From positions 62,001 through 126,000 of the forward strand of contig BEIF01000001.1 of the NCBI GenBank assembly GCA_002898215.1: 64,000 bases of DNA, given 5' to 3'. Source of the stretch: a bacterium HR29. Lineage in GTDB: Bacteria; Chloroflexota; Dehalococcoidia; Tepidiformales; Tepidiformaceae. The position numbers were made by a program, and so were the translations under genes. Below, in pieces: positions 17,810-25,622 of the stretch. The stretch's first letter is position 1; each line of letters begins with the position of its first letter. The notes beneath the pieces were generated by a model, which was not told the origin of the DNA, did no database searches, and was given only the letters and a program-made list of their open reading frames with translations.

Positions 17810-19147
17810 TCACAGGTCGCTTTTCAGCGTGGCGAGGAACTCTTCGTTGGAGGAGGTCTTCGCCAGCCGCTCGAGCACCCGCTCCGTCGCTTCGAGCTGA
17901 TTCGGCGAGTTCTGGGAAATCATGGCCACCATCCGACGGAGCAGCCACACGCCCTTCAACGTCTTCTCGTCCAGGAGGAGCTCCTCCCGCCGGGTCGAGC
18001 TCGCCTGGATGTCGATGGCCGGGTAGTACCGCCGCTCCGCCAGACGGCGGTCGAGCCGGAGCTCCATGTTCCCCGTGCCCTTGAACTCCTCGAACACCAC
18101 CTCGTCCATCCGGCTCCCGGTGTCGACGAGGCAGGTCGCGATGACGGTGAGCGAACCGCCCTCCTCGCATTTCCGCGCGGCACCGAAGAGCCGCTTCGGC
18201 GGATACAGCGCGATGGGGTCGATACCGCCCGAAAGTGTCCGGCCGCTGGGCGGCAGGGCGAGGTTGTAGGCACGGGTGAGGCGCGTGATCGAGTCGAGGA
18301 GGATGACGACGTCCTTCCCGCACTCCACGAGCCGCTTCGCCCGCTCGAACGCCATCTCGGCGACGCGGGTATGGTCCTCGACCGGCTCGTCGAACGTGCT
18401 GCTCACCACCTCACCCCGCACGCTCCGCTTCATGTCGGTCACTTCCTCCGGCCGTTCGCCGATGAGGACGACCATCAGGTGCACGTCGGGGTGATTCGTG
18501 GTGATGCCGTTGGCGATGTTCTTGAGGAGCATCGTCTTGCCCGCCTTCGGCGGCGAGACGATGAGCCCGCGCTGGCCCCGTCCGATGGGAGCGATGAGGT
18601 CGATGAGACGCTGGCTCAGGTTATCGGGCGTCGTCTCCAGCTTCAGCTGCTGGTAGGGGAAGATGGCGGTGAGGTTCTCGAAGTAGGGCCGCCGCTTCGC
18701 CACTTCCGGGTCCATGCCGTTGACGGCTTCGACCTTCAGCAGCCCGTAGTACTTCTCGTTCTCCTTCGGTGCTCGGACCTGCCCGGTCACGTAATCGCCG
18801 GGGCGGAGGCCGAAGCGGCGGAGCTGCGAGCCCGAGACGTAGATGTCGTGCGGTCCGGGCAGCATCGATTCGCCGCGGAGGAAGCCGTAGTTGCCGTCCT
18901 CACTGATTTCGATGAAGCCGCCGGCGAAGATGTTGCCCCGGGCCTCGGCCTGCGCCTGCAGGATGCGGAAGATGAGGTCGGCCTTCCGCATGCTGGAGGC
19001 GCCCTCGACGCCCATCTCCTTGGCGATGGCGATGAGCTCGTCGCGCGTCATCGCCTCCAGCTCGCCGATGTTCAGGGACCGCGGTGGTGCTTTGGTTTCG
19101 ACAACAGCGTCTTCGGTCACGGTGTCCACTTCTGGGGGGAATTTCAT
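17810..19147 (-). CDS. rho: Transcription termination factor Rho
   Basis: A 445-residue hexameric RNA helicase that ends transcription. The Rho N-terminal helical domain (about 25-68, [25 protein letters not shown]) is followed by the cold-shock RNA-binding domain (about 75-140, GNYGFLRG). The ATPase core has Walker [10 protein letters not shown], Walker [17 protein letters not shown], the Q-loop GTLSGGIDP and the R-loop [21 protein letters not shown]. The N-terminal extension is short, without the long insert seen in Actinobacteria. It is monocistronic, with its own promoter 145 nt upstream and a terminator. The long leader would allow autoregulation, as known for rho in other bacteria. Confidence 0.97.
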   Translation of the reverse strand: MKFPPEVDTVTEDAVVETKAPPRSLNIGELEAMTRDELIAIAKEMGVEGASSMRKADLIFRILQAQAEARGNIFAGGFIEISEDGNYGFLRGESMLPGPHDIYVSGSQLRRFGLRPGDYVTGQVRAPKENEKYYGLLKVEAVNGMDPEVAKRRPYFENLTAIFPYQQLKLETTPDNLSQRLIDLIAPIGRGQRGLIVSPPKAGKTMLLKNIANGITTNHPDVHLMVVLIGERPEEVTDMKRSVRGEVVSSTFDEPVEDHTRVAEMAFERAKRLVECGKDVVILLDSITRLTRAYNLALPPSGRTLSGGIDPIALYPPKRLFGAARKCEEGGSLTVIATCLVDTGSRMDEVVFEEFKGTGNMELRLDRRLAERRYYPAIDIQASSTRREELLLDEKTLKGVWLLRRMVAMISQNSPNQLEATERVLERLAKTSSNEEFLATLKSDL

Positions 19148-19292
19148 CGGCAGCTCGCTCGCTGCCGCTCCTGCGCGGCGAACACGTCCGCGTTGGTTCG
19201 CTGCACCTTCCGACTCGATTGCTCGGGGTTTCGCAGCGCCGTTCGAGGCACCCGGCAGCGAACGCTGCCATCACGCACTGTTGGACACTTCC

Positions 19293-19321
19293 ACAATAGC
19301 CGCGCCGCCCGCTCCCCGCAA
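19293..19321 (-). promoter_or_regulatory. Putative rho promoter
   Basis: On the minus strand TTGCGG (19321-19316) and TATTGT (19298-19293) are spaced by 17 nt. Transcription from here would give rho a leader of about 140 nt. The 270-bp divergent region between rho and rpsT holds no other recognisable element. Confidence 0.45.
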
Positions 19322-19417
19322 GCCCCCTGCGCGCCATCGGCCGTTTGCACGCCGCTTCCCCTCACCCTACCCTGGTGTCCTGAATCTTCCGCCCAGTCGA
19401 GGCATCCGAAGAGCGCT

Positions 19418-19711
19418 ATGGCCAACACGAAGTCAGCCTTGAAGCGCTGGCGGCAATCCCTGAAGCGGCGGCTCCGCAACCGCTCGCGCCGTACTGCCGC
19501 CCGCAACGCCGCCCGCGCCGTGCGTCAGGCCATCGCTGCCGGCGACCTCGCCGCTGCCGAAGCCGCCCTCGCGCGCGCCTACTCCCTCTGGGACCGCGCC
19601 GCCAAGGTCGGCGCGATTCACACCGGCAAGGCCGACCGGATGAAGCATCGTCTCGCCGCTGCGCTCCGGAAGGCGAAGGAGCAGGCGGCCCAAGCCCAGC
19701 CGGAGTCGTAG
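19418..19711 (+). CDS. rpsT: 30S ribosomal protein S20
   Basis: A 97-residue basic protein that binds 16S rRNA early in 30S assembly. The N-terminus ANTKSALKRWRQSLKRRLRNRS and the helical KADRMKHRLAAAL end are typical of bS20. The length is normal. ATG 19418 is the conserved start; the frame is open far upstream only because it runs antisense to rho. It is followed by a hairpin and the glycosyltransferase gene. Confidence 0.96.
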   Translation: MANTKSALKRWRQSLKRRLRNRSRRTAARNAARAVRQAIAAGDLAAAEAALARAYSLWDRAAKVGAIHTGKADRMKHRLAAALRKAKEQAAQAQPES

Positions 19712-19723
19712 CGCCTTCATCGA

Positions 19724-19752
19724 CCGACGGTGGACTCTTGCCTCACCGTCGG
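19724..19752 (+). terminator. Hairpin after rpsT, without U-tract
   Basis: CCGACGGTG (19724-19732) pairs with CACCGTCGG (19744-19752) around an 11-nt loop, starting 12 nt after the rpsT stop. No T-run follows, so it may be an attenuator or an RNA end-protecting stem rather than a full terminator. The first GTG of the next frame (19730) lies inside this stem, which argues for the later start at 19766. Confidence 0.4.
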
Positions 19753-19765
19753 CCATCCTACGGCC

Positions 19766-20512
19766 GTGCCCAGCGAGCCTGCCGTCGACGTCGTCATCCC
19801 CTGCTATAACGAAGTAAAGGTGCTCCGCGGAAGCGTGGAGCAGACCCTCGCCCTCTTCGACCGAACCCCAGGCTTCCGCTGGCGGATTGTCATCGCCGAC
19901 AACGGCTCGACCGACGGGACCGGCGACCTGGCGCGGCAACTCGAGGCGGAATACGCGCCCCGCGTCAAGGCGATGGTCCTGCCCATCAAGGGTCGCGGCT
20001 TCGCGCTGCGCGAAGCTTGGCTGGCGAGCGATGCCGACGTGGTCGCCTACATGGACGTGGACCTGAGCACCGACCTCGAGCAGCTCCCGGACCTTGTCCG
20101 TCTCGTCACCGAGCGGGGCTGCGACGTGGCCATTGGCTCCCGGCTTGCCCGCGGCGCCCAAACGAAGCGCTCCTTGAAACGGGAGATCACGTCCCGAGGT
20201 TACGTGGCACTCATTCGGGTCTTCTTCCCCCGGCTCCGCATCACCGATGCCCAGTGCGGGTTCAAGGCGCTCCGGCGCGAGGTCGCTCAGGAGCTCGTTC
20301 GGCAAACGAGGAACGGGATGTGGTTCTTCGATACGGAGCTCCTCATCCTCGCCTACTGGGCGGGTTACCGCATCTGCGAACTCCCCGTCCGCTGGGTGGA
20401 GGACCCAGATACGAAGGTGAAGATTCTCCGAACCGCCCTGGAAGACATTCGGGGCCTCTGCCGGATGCGCTGGGCCGGATGGCGGCGGTCAACGTCGAGG
20501 AAAGCCGTTTGA
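19766..20512 (+). CDS. GT2 glycosyltransferase (dolichyl-phosphate-glucose/mannose synthase type)
   Basis: A 248-residue family 2 glycosyltransferase that probably transfers a hexose from a nucleotide sugar to a polyprenyl phosphate at the inner membrane face. It starts VDVVIPCYNEVKVLRGSVEQ, has nucleotide-binding IVIADNGSTDGT, the metal-binding DVD in VVAYMDVDLSTDLEQLP, and the acceptor-site region ITDAQCGFKALRR with FFDTELLILAYWAGY. No C-terminal membrane helices are present. GTG 19766 is preferred because the alternative GTG 19730 lies in a hairpin; neither has a clear ribosome site. Confidence 0.85.
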   Translation: MPSEPAVDVVIPCYNEVKVLRGSVEQTLALFDRTPGFRWRIVIADNGSTDGTGDLARQLEAEYAPRVKAMVLPIKGRGFALREAWLASDADVVAYMDVDLSTDLEQLPDLVRLVTERGCDVAIGSRLARGAQTKRSLKREITSRGYVALIRVFFPRLRITDAQCGFKALRREVAQELVRQTRNGMWFFDTELLILAYWAGYRICELPVRWVEDPDTKVKILRTALEDIRGLCRMRWAGWRRSTSRKAV

Positions 20513-20537
20513 CCGGCCGAAGGGCCGTGTGTATAAA
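20509..20537 (+). promoter_or_regulatory. Sigma-70-type promoter of the cytochrome b/Rieske operon
   Basis: TTGACC (20509-20514) and TATAAA (20532-20537) are spaced by exactly 17 nt, about 78 nt before the first gene of the operon. This is one of the best consensus matches in the window and overlaps the stop codon of the glycosyltransferase gene. Confidence 0.75.
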
Positions 20538-20614
20538 GTAGCCTTGCTACAAGCTTCACAAAGTTCGGGGCCGGACACGCGTGCCCATCGTCGCCGAGGG
20601 GAGGTTGGCCTGGC

Positions 20615-20734
20615 GTGGATTTTTCGAACCTGCCGCATGACTACGCCGAGACGCTCGAGCTCGTCTTCGTCTTCGTCACCATCTTCCTCTCCCTCGGCCT
20701 GATGGTCGCCTTCGGCCGCTGGTGGCAGCAGTAG
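20615..20734 (+). CDS. 39-residue single-helix membrane peptide heading the bc-complex operon
   Basis: A short frame with GTG start preceded by GGGGAGG about 8 nt upstream. The product has an acidic/polar N-terminus (DFSNLPHDYAETLE) and one membrane helix (LVFVFVTIFLSLGLMVAFG), and ends RWWQQ. Its stop overlaps the GGAGG that serves cytochrome b, so it is the first gene of the operon. The size, single helix and position resemble the small accessory subunits (PetG/L/N type) of b6f complexes, but no sequence family is recognised. That role is inference. Confidence 0.75.
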   Translation: MDFSNLPHDYAETLELVFVFVTIFLSLGLMVAFGRWWQQ

Positions 20735-20743
20735 GAGGTTCCC

Positions 20744-21496
20744 GTGGCAGTCGAGCAGCCCGCCCGCCCCACGCTCGCCGACAAGATCTACGACAAGCTG
20801 TTCCATAACTACATCTGGAAGTCGATCTTCCGCACGGGGTACCCGAATACCCCGCGCAATCAGATGCTCATTGTTGCCACCAACGTCTTCCTCCACCTTC
20901 ACCCGACCCGGATCCACCGTACGCACGTCAAGATCACGCACACGTACTGCCTAGGCGGGCTGTCGTTTTTCATGTTCCTCGGGCTGACGGTCACGGGCAT
21001 CCTCCTCATGTTCTACTACGTGCCCAGCGTCGACCGCGCCTACCTGGACATCCAGAACATTCAGACGAACGTCCAGTTCGGCCAGCTCATGCGGAACATG
21101 CACCGGTGGATGGCCCACGCCATGGTCATCCTCGTGTTCCTGCACATGATGCGCGTCTTCTACACGGGCGCGTACAAGCCGCCGCGGGAGTTCAACTGGG
21201 TTGTCGGCGTCATCCTCCTCGTCCTGACCTTCCTCCTCAGCTTCACCGGCTACCTCTTGCCGTGGGACCAGCTCGCCTTCTGGGCCATCACCGTCGGCAC
21301 CAACATCGCCGGTTCGGCGCCGATCCTCGGCCCGAAGACGCGCTTCTGGCTCCTGGGCGGCTTCGAAGTCGGTCAGGAATCCCTCATCCGCTTCTACACG
21401 CTGCACGTCATCGGGCTGCCGCTCCTCGCCGCCATCTTCATGGCCGTCCACTTCTGGCGGATTCGCCGTGACGGCGGCTTGGCGCGGCCCCTGTAA
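20744..21496 (+). CDS. Cytochrome b6-like subunit (N-terminal half of split cytochrome b)
   Basis: A 250-residue, four-helix membrane protein of a quinol:electron-acceptor oxidoreductase. Heme ligands are His120/His221 and His134/His236. The 15-residue step between His221 and His236 is the b6f-type spacing. Cys69 in HTYCLGG matches the Cys that binds the extra heme (c_n) in b6f and Bacillus-type complexes. The Qo-side motif [13 protein letters not shown] is conserved. The GTG start has GGAGG 6 nt upstream. The C-terminal half is a separate gene (21520), as in b6f. Confidence 0.92.
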   Translation: MAVEQPARPTLADKIYDKLFHNYIWKSIFRTGYPNTPRNQMLIVATNVFLHLHPTRIHRTHVKITHTYCLGGLSFFMFLGLTVTGILLMFYYVPSVDRAYLDIQNIQTNVQFGQLMRNMHRWMAHAMVILVFLHMMRVFYTGAYKPPREFNWVVGVILLVLTFLLSFTGYLLPWDQLAFWAITVGTNIAGSAPILGPKTRFWLLGGFEVGQESLIRFYTLHVIGLPLLAAIFMAVHFWRIRRDGGLARPL

Positions 21497-21519
21497 ACTC
21501 GATTCGGGAACGTGATGCC

Positions 21520-22410
21520 ATGGCGACCGCTGTCGTTGCTCGCCCCGTAGCTCGGCCCCAGCCGCGTGCCCGCGACGAGGAGGTCCTCGTCTGGCCGGAC
21601 CTGGTGTTCATCGAGTTCATCTCGGCGCTCGTCTTCACCCTGGCCCTCTTCGCGCTCTCCCTGTTGGTGAATGCGCCGCTGCTCGACCAGGCGAACGCGG
21701 ACGTCACCCCCAACCCTTCCAAGGCGCCGTGGTACCTCCTCAACCTGCAGGAGCTCCTCCTGCACATGCAGCCGGCGCTGGCAGGCGTCATCGTTCCCAC
21801 CGTGTGGCTCGTCATCATGGCCGCGTTCCCTTACTTCGACCAGGACAACGAGGGGCAGGGCGTTTGGTTCGGAACGGAGAACTCCGTCCGCCTGACGGTC
21901 GTTTCGGCGATCGTCGCCGTCGTCGGAACGTGGCTCCTCATCCTCTGGGACACCGGCAAGATCGCCATGGCCATGAACGACTGGTTCGGCATCTCGGGCG
22001 GGCGGACCTTCGCCTTCCTCGAGAACGTGCGCGCCCTCCAGTCGCAGCTTCCGTGGCCCGAATGGAGCCATCGCATCCCGTACCTGTGGTTCGACCTGAA
22101 GATCCTCGACGAGGGGTACACGGGGCTCGGCGCCACGAGCTTCCATTACCTCGACCTGCCGGGCTTCCTCGTCGAGCAGGCCATCCCAATCGCCGCGATG
22201 GTCGGCCTTCCCAGCTTGCTCATCTATGCGCTGTGGAAGATCGGCTGGGTCAACACCCGCCGTGACGCCATCATCGTCCTCTTCACCGGCTTCGTGGCAG
22301 TGTTCGGCGTGCTCACCGTAACCGGGACGGCCTTCCGGGGCGCTGGGCAGGAGCTCGTCTGGCCCTGGCAGCTCGACGTCCAGGAAGGCATCCCGGGCGA
22401 AGGTCATTAG
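21520..22410 (+). CDS. Cytochrome b subunit IV-like protein (C-terminal half)
   Basis: A 296-residue membrane protein supplying the C-terminal helices of the split cytochrome b. After a polar N-terminus, a membrane helix (about 20-45) precedes SKAPWYLLNLQELLLHM. This is the quinol-site loop in the KAPWY form seen in Bacillus-type complexes instead of the PEWY of classical bc1. Further helices lie at about 80-100, 120-145, 220-240 and 250-272. It is about 130 residues longer than plant subunit IV; the extra segment (about 150-215) lies between helices and is unexplained. It lies 23 nt after cytochrome b in the same operon. Confidence 0.88.
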   Translation: MATAVVARPVARPQPRARDEEVLVWPDLVFIEFISALVFTLALFALSLLVNAPLLDQANADVTPNPSKAPWYLLNLQELLLHMQPALAGVIVPTVWLVIMAAFPYFDQDNEGQGVWFGTENSVRLTVVSAIVAVVGTWLLILWDTGKIAMAMNDWFGISGGRTFAFLENVRALQSQLPWPEWSHRIPYLWFDLKILDEGYTGLGATSFHYLDLPGFLVEQAIPIAAMVGLPSLLIYALWKIGWVNTRRDAIIVLFTGFVAVFGVLTVTGTAFRGAGQELVWPWQLDVQEGIPGEGH

Positions 22411-22423
22411 GAGGGGAGTGGAG

Positions 22424-23041
22424 ATGGCGGAAGCTGCAGCAGGCCGCGCCCGCAGTGCGCGCATCGAACAGGCCCGTCAGGCGGAGGCTCGTCGCATCGC
22501 CCGACGGTCGTTCCTCCGCGTAAGCTTCTTCGCTGGGCTGATCCTCTCGCTCGGTTCGTCCATCGCTGGGCTGTTGGCCTTCTTCAACCTCCGCAATCCG
22601 ACAGGGTTCGGCGCGCCCGTCACCGTGCCGCCTTCGCTCATCCCGCCCCCGGGCGCCGACCCCGTCCGCATCACCGACGGCAAGTTCTGGCTGGTGAATC
22701 TCGAAGGGTCGCAGGGCGATGTCCTTGGCGTCGGCGGGACGGGTGGCCTGCTGGCGCTGTACTGGAAGTGTCCGCATCTCGGCTGCGTCGTCCCCTGGCG
22801 CGCCGACTTCAATGGAGCCATCGTCGGTTACCCGGGCATCATCGGGTGGTTCCGCTGCCCGTGCCACGGTTCGACCTACTCACGGGCGGGCGTTCGCGTC
22901 TTCGGTCCCGCACCACGCTCGATGGACACGTTCCTCATCGAAGTCAACAACGACGGCTCCATCACGGTGAACACGCGGGCCATCACCAGCGGTGCGGCCG
23001 ACCCACCCAATCCGCTCCGGGCCGTCCCCTACAACGCCTAG
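22424..23041 (+). CDS. Rieske iron-sulfur protein
   Basis: A 205-residue subunit that takes electrons from quinol to a 2Fe-2S cluster outside the membrane. An N-terminal anchor follows a twin-arginine-like ARRSFLRVSFF, suggesting Tat insertion of the folded cluster protein. Cluster boxes are CPHLGC and CPCHGS, with both Cys/His pairs and the disulfide cysteines present. ATG 22424 is chosen because GAGGGGAG lies 5 nt before it; a GTG 6 nt upstream overlaps that site. It lies 13 nt after subunit IV. Confidence 0.95.
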   Translation: MAEAAAGRARSARIEQARQAEARRIARRSFLRVSFFAGLILSLGSSIAGLLAFFNLRNPTGFGAPVTVPPSLIPPPGADPVRITDGKFWLVNLEGSQGDVLGVGGTGGLLALYWKCPHLGCVVPWRADFNGAIVGYPGIIGWFRCPCHGSTYSRAGVRVFGPAPRSMDTFLIEVNNDGSITVNTRAITSGAADPPNPLRAVPYNA

Positions 23042-23054
23042 TCCTGGAGGCGCG

Positions 23055-24647
23055 GTGAACACGCAGAAGCAGATCTTCCTGATGATCGTCCTGAGCTTCA
23101 TGCTCGTCGGCGCCTGCGCGGGCTACGCGGCGTTCGACCTGCCGATCCGCGCCGAGACCCAGCGCGACTACCAGTTCGAGGAGTCGGTGCGGCGCGGGGC
23201 ACTCCTCTACGCGAACAACTGCCGGATTTGCCACGGAAACCAAGGGGAGGGGTTCGTCGGGCCAGCGCTCAACCGCCCCGAGCTGAAGGACCAGGACCCG
23301 CTCGTCCTCCGCGAGAATCGCGCTTGGCTCACCCACACGATCCAGTGTGGGCGTGCGGGGACCCTCATGCCGGCGTGGCTGAAGGAGTACGGAGGCTCCC
23401 TCAACGAGCGCCAGATCGAGCACCTCGTGAACCTCATCACGGCGCCGGTGGAGCCCGGCTACGTGGACCGGTTCGGTGAACCCACCAGCAAGGGGTGGGT
23501 GGAGGCCCTGGAGTTCGCGAAGAACTTGAACCGAGAGCTGTCCGCCGTCGTTTCGGGCGACACGCTCGTATCCATCGCGAAGCAGCACCGCATCGGCGTC
23601 GCCGAGCTCGCCGAGCTGAACGGCATCCCCTTCGACCGGGTGGGCGAGTTCCTGCCCAAGGGCACGGTCGTCAAGCTCCCTCCCAACGCTGCCGAGCCGA
23701 AGGGCGCGACCTATAAGGTTCGGACCGAGCGCGAGTCGATCGAGAAGATCGCCGAGACGCAGTTCGTAGGGGCGGCGATCATCGCAGACCTCAACGGGAT
23801 CCCGTACCGAATCGATCGGAAGCAGGGCGAGATGCAGCTGTTCGACTCGAACGGGAACCCCGTGCCTGGCCTCTTCCCCGGCGACGAGTTGGAGCTGCCT
23901 GACGGAGCGGTGTACGTCACCTCCGCCGGCGACACCGTGGAGGCGATTGCACAACGGCACAACGTATCGGCAAGCGAAATCCTTCGCCTCAACCGGGAGA
24001 GCCTCGCCGGCAAGTCCGAGACGGACCCGCTCGATGCTGAACTCGTCCTACAGCTTCCGAAGGTGCAGCGGTACGTGGTCCAGGGCCAGTCGCTCGCCGA
24101 TGTCGCCCAAGGCTTCGGCAATGTGACGGCACAGAGCCTTGCGCAGGCGAACGGCATCGACGACCCGAACGCCATCGTTGCTATCGGCACGCAGCTGAAG
24201 CTGCCCGAGGACGCGTACGGCACCGCCCCGCCCGACAGCCGCAACCCGGGTACCGCCTGCGTGCGCTACGCGGTGCCCGAAAGCGTGTACCAGCAGCTAC
24301 CCGGAGTCGGGACGCCCCAGCCTGCCCCCGAGCCTCCGGCCGAGTTCGCGTCGGACGTCGAAATCCGGGCGACCAATCGCACGCCCGGGTACGAGTGGAC
24401 CGTCATCGCCGACGGCCAGGAGCAAACGCCTAACGAAGGCAAAGTCAAGATCCGCCCGGGCACCGAGGTGCGCTTCGTCAACGAGAGCGGCCTCCATACG
24501 GTGACGGTGAACGGCAACAAGATAGCGGAGGACATCGCTGCACCGGGCGACACCCGCACCTACGTGTTCGAGAACACGGGCGATTTCAAGCTCACCTGCG
24601 ACTACCACCCGGCGATGCTCGCCTGGATCTTCGTCCGAAGCGAATGA
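23055..24647 (+). CDS. Cytochrome c - 4x LysM - cupredoxin fusion protein
   Basis: A 530-residue exported redox protein closing the bc operon. A membrane anchor (about 5-30) precedes a monoheme cytochrome c domain with CRICH (Cys56, Cys59, His60) and a probable Met ligand at 105 (GTLMPAW). Four LysM-like repeats follow (about 162-210, 218-282, 285-335, 338-385; for example VVSGDTLVSIAKQHRIGVAEL and VTSAGDTVEAIAQRHNVSASEI). After a Pro-rich linker, a C-terminal cupredoxin domain (about 434-530) has type 1 copper ligands His481, Cys515, His518 and Met521 in amicyanin-like C-x2-H-x2-M spacing. LysM usually binds peptidoglycan, so this could be a wall-tethered electron carrier from Rieske to a terminal acceptor. 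GTG 23055 was chosen because GGAGG precedes it; the upstream extension overlaps the Rieske gene. Confidence 0.93.
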   Translation: MNTQKQIFLMIVLSFMLVGACAGYAAFDLPIRAETQRDYQFEESVRRGALLYANNCRICHGNQGEGFVGPALNRPELKDQDPLVLRENRAWLTHTIQCGRAGTLMPAWLKEYGGSLNERQIEHLVNLITAPVEPGYVDRFGEPTSKGWVEALEFAKNLNRELSAVVSGDTLVSIAKQHRIGVAELAELNGIPFDRVGEFLPKGTVVKLPPNAAEPKGATYKVRTERESIEKIAETQFVGAAIIADLNGIPYRIDRKQGEMQLFDSNGNPVPGLFPGDELELPDGAVYVTSAGDTVEAIAQRHNVSASEILRLNRESLAGKSETDPLDAELVLQLPKVQRYVVQGQSLADVAQGFGNVTAQSLAQANGIDDPNAIVAIGTQLKLPEDAYGTAPPDSRNPGTACVRYAVPESVYQQLPGVGTPQPAPEPPAEFASDVEIRATNRTPGYEWTVIADGQEQTPNEGKVKIRPGTEVRFVNESGLHTVTVNGNKIAEDIAAPGDTRTYVFENTGDFKLTCDYHPAMLAWIFVRSE

Positions 24648-24667
24648 CCGATCGGGCGGGTCGTTCG

Positions 24668-24697
24668 TTGACGCCTCTGTCGGGGGCTCTCTACGAT
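24668..24697 (+). promoter_or_regulatory. Promoter for the small-protein operon
   Basis: TTGACG (24668-24673) and TACGAT (24692-24697) with an 18-nt spacer lie 20 nt after the fusion-protein stop. The leader that would follow contains two perfect hairpins, CCCCGCC/GGCGGGG (24727-24744) and CTTCGG/CCGAAG (24750-24764), directly before the ribosome site of the next gene. Confidence 0.6.
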
Positions 24698-24726
24698 CGG
24701 CTCGCCCGTTGGATACATCGAATGCG

Positions 24727-24764
24727 CCCCGCCGTCCGGCGGGGAGGAACTTCGGTAACCGAAG
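24727..24764 (+). promoter_or_regulatory. Two leader hairpins before the zinc-ribbon peptide
   Basis: A 7-bp stem with a 4-nt loop (24727-24744) is followed after 5 nt by a 6-bp stem with a 3-nt loop (24750-24764). The second ends 2 nt before the G-rich stretch that probably acts as ribosome site. They could control translation or stability of the small-protein transcript; no known riboswitch is recognised. Confidence 0.4.
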
Positions 24765-24774
24765 GGGGTTGGGG

Positions 24775-24894
24775 ATGCCTGCACAAACCGGGAAACGTTA
24801 CGTCTGCCCCAAGTGCGGCTCCGAGGTCATCGTGACCAAGGGCGGCGACGGGGAGCTGATGTGCGGCGACACTCCGCTCGAACTGAAGAAATAG
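24775..24894 (+). CDS. 39-residue desulforedoxin-like zinc/iron-ribbon peptide
   Basis: A tiny protein starting MPAQTGKRYVCPKCGSE. A CxxC pair (CPKC) and a third Cys (MCGD) resemble the desulforedoxin/rubredoxin-like N-terminal domain, GKRYxCxxCGxExxVTKGG. That domain normally has a CC pair at the end; here only one Cys remains. It could bind Zn or Fe as a dimer. ATG 24775 is preferred over an upstream ATG because the conserved start is here. The following gene encodes a related peptide without this Cys pattern. Confidence 0.7.
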   Translation: MPAQTGKRYVCPKCGSEVIVTKGGDGELMCGDTPLELKK

Positions 24895-24919
24895 CCGTTT
24901 CCTCGGAGGGAGAGTGACG

Positions 24920-25063
24920 ATGGCTATCCAGCTCGGCAAGCGGTACAAGGACGAGCAGACCGGCATCGAGGTCCTCGTCATCAAGCCGGGAAACTGCGAC
25001 CTCAAGGTCGACGGCCGGCCCATGGAGCTGATGCAGCCGAAGGTGTTGCCCTCGGCCGACTGA
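24920..25063 (+). CDS. 47-residue paralogue of the ribbon peptide lacking the Cys motif
   Basis: A short protein, MAIQLGKRYKDEQTGIEVLV, with GGAGGGAGAG 5-10 nt before its ATG. It shares GKRY near the N-terminus and a GRPMELM tail with the desulforedoxin-like domain, but the CxxC is replaced by Lys/Asp/Gln and a single Cys (GNCD) remains. It lies 25 nt after its neighbour. It looks like a non-metal-binding paralogue; the function is unknown. Confidence 0.7.
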   Translation: MAIQLGKRYKDEQTGIEVLVIKPGNCDLKVDGRPMELMQPKVLPSAD

Positions 25064-25078
25064 CGGCGGCGGGCCGCC

Positions 25079-25558
25079 ATGGGCATCGACGACGTAGTGG
25101 AATCCCGCATCCTCGAGGCCATGGAACGTGGCCTCTTTCGGGGGCTTCCCGGTGAAGGGAAGCCCCTTCCCGCACGGCCGTACGAGTGGGCAGCGGGAGA
25201 GAACTGGCTCGCTTTCCACCTGCTGGAGATCAACGGGCTGCTCCCCGAGTGGCTGGAGCTGGCGAAGGAGATCCATCGCGACGAGGAGCTCCTCCGCGCC
25301 ATCGAAGCGGAGCACGAGCGGCTTTGCGGTATCGCTGCCTCCTCCTCCGACCCAGGGCGTTTTCGGCCCGCCCTCGAGCGGTTCCGGGCGCGCTACGAGG
25401 CCTGCGCGCGGCAGCTCCGGGCCCGGCAAGAGCGTTTCAACGCGAAGGCGCCCGGTCCCGCGACGCAGCGTCCGACGATCTGGGTCGAATACCATCTCGA
25501 GCGGTTACGTCGTCGGGAAGCTGCCGCGCTGGGAGAATCGCCCCAAGCCGACGTGTAG
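25079..25558 (+). CDS. DnaJC28-type conserved-domain protein (DUF1992)
   Basis: A 159-residue protein with the DUF1992 signature MGIDDVVESRILEAMERGLFRGLPGEGKPLP, which occurs alone in bacteria and fused to J-domains in eukaryotes (DNAJC28). The rest is helical and charged (about 55-150), probably coiled coil, with no J-domain or HPD motif. Its biochemical role is unknown. It starts 15 nt after the small peptide and is probably in the same transcript. It ends just before the -10-like TATACT (25562-25567) upstream of rpsU. Confidence 0.85.
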   Translation: MGIDDVVESRILEAMERGLFRGLPGEGKPLPARPYEWAAGENWLAFHLLEINGLLPEWLELAKEIHRDEELLRAIEAEHERLCGIAASSSDPGRFRPALERFRARYEACARQLRARQERFNAKAPGPATQRPTIWVEYHLERLRRREAAALGESPQADV

Positions 25559-25605
25559 GGGTATACTGGGGGCACGCCGCCGGCAGGCGGCGCACTTTCG
25601 CGCAT

Positions 25606-25622
25606 GGAGGTGAACGTCCCTG
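25606..25622 (+). promoter_or_regulatory. Perfect Shine-Dalgarno with CTG start of rpsU
   Basis: GGAGGTGA at 25606-25613 is complementary to the 3' end of 16S rRNA over 8 nt and sits 6 nt before the CTG. Its own TGA closes the S21 reading frame upstream, so no ATG/GTG/TTG start is possible for the conserved protein. A competing ATG (25604) starts a seven-codon frame overlapping this site. Confidence 0.75.
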
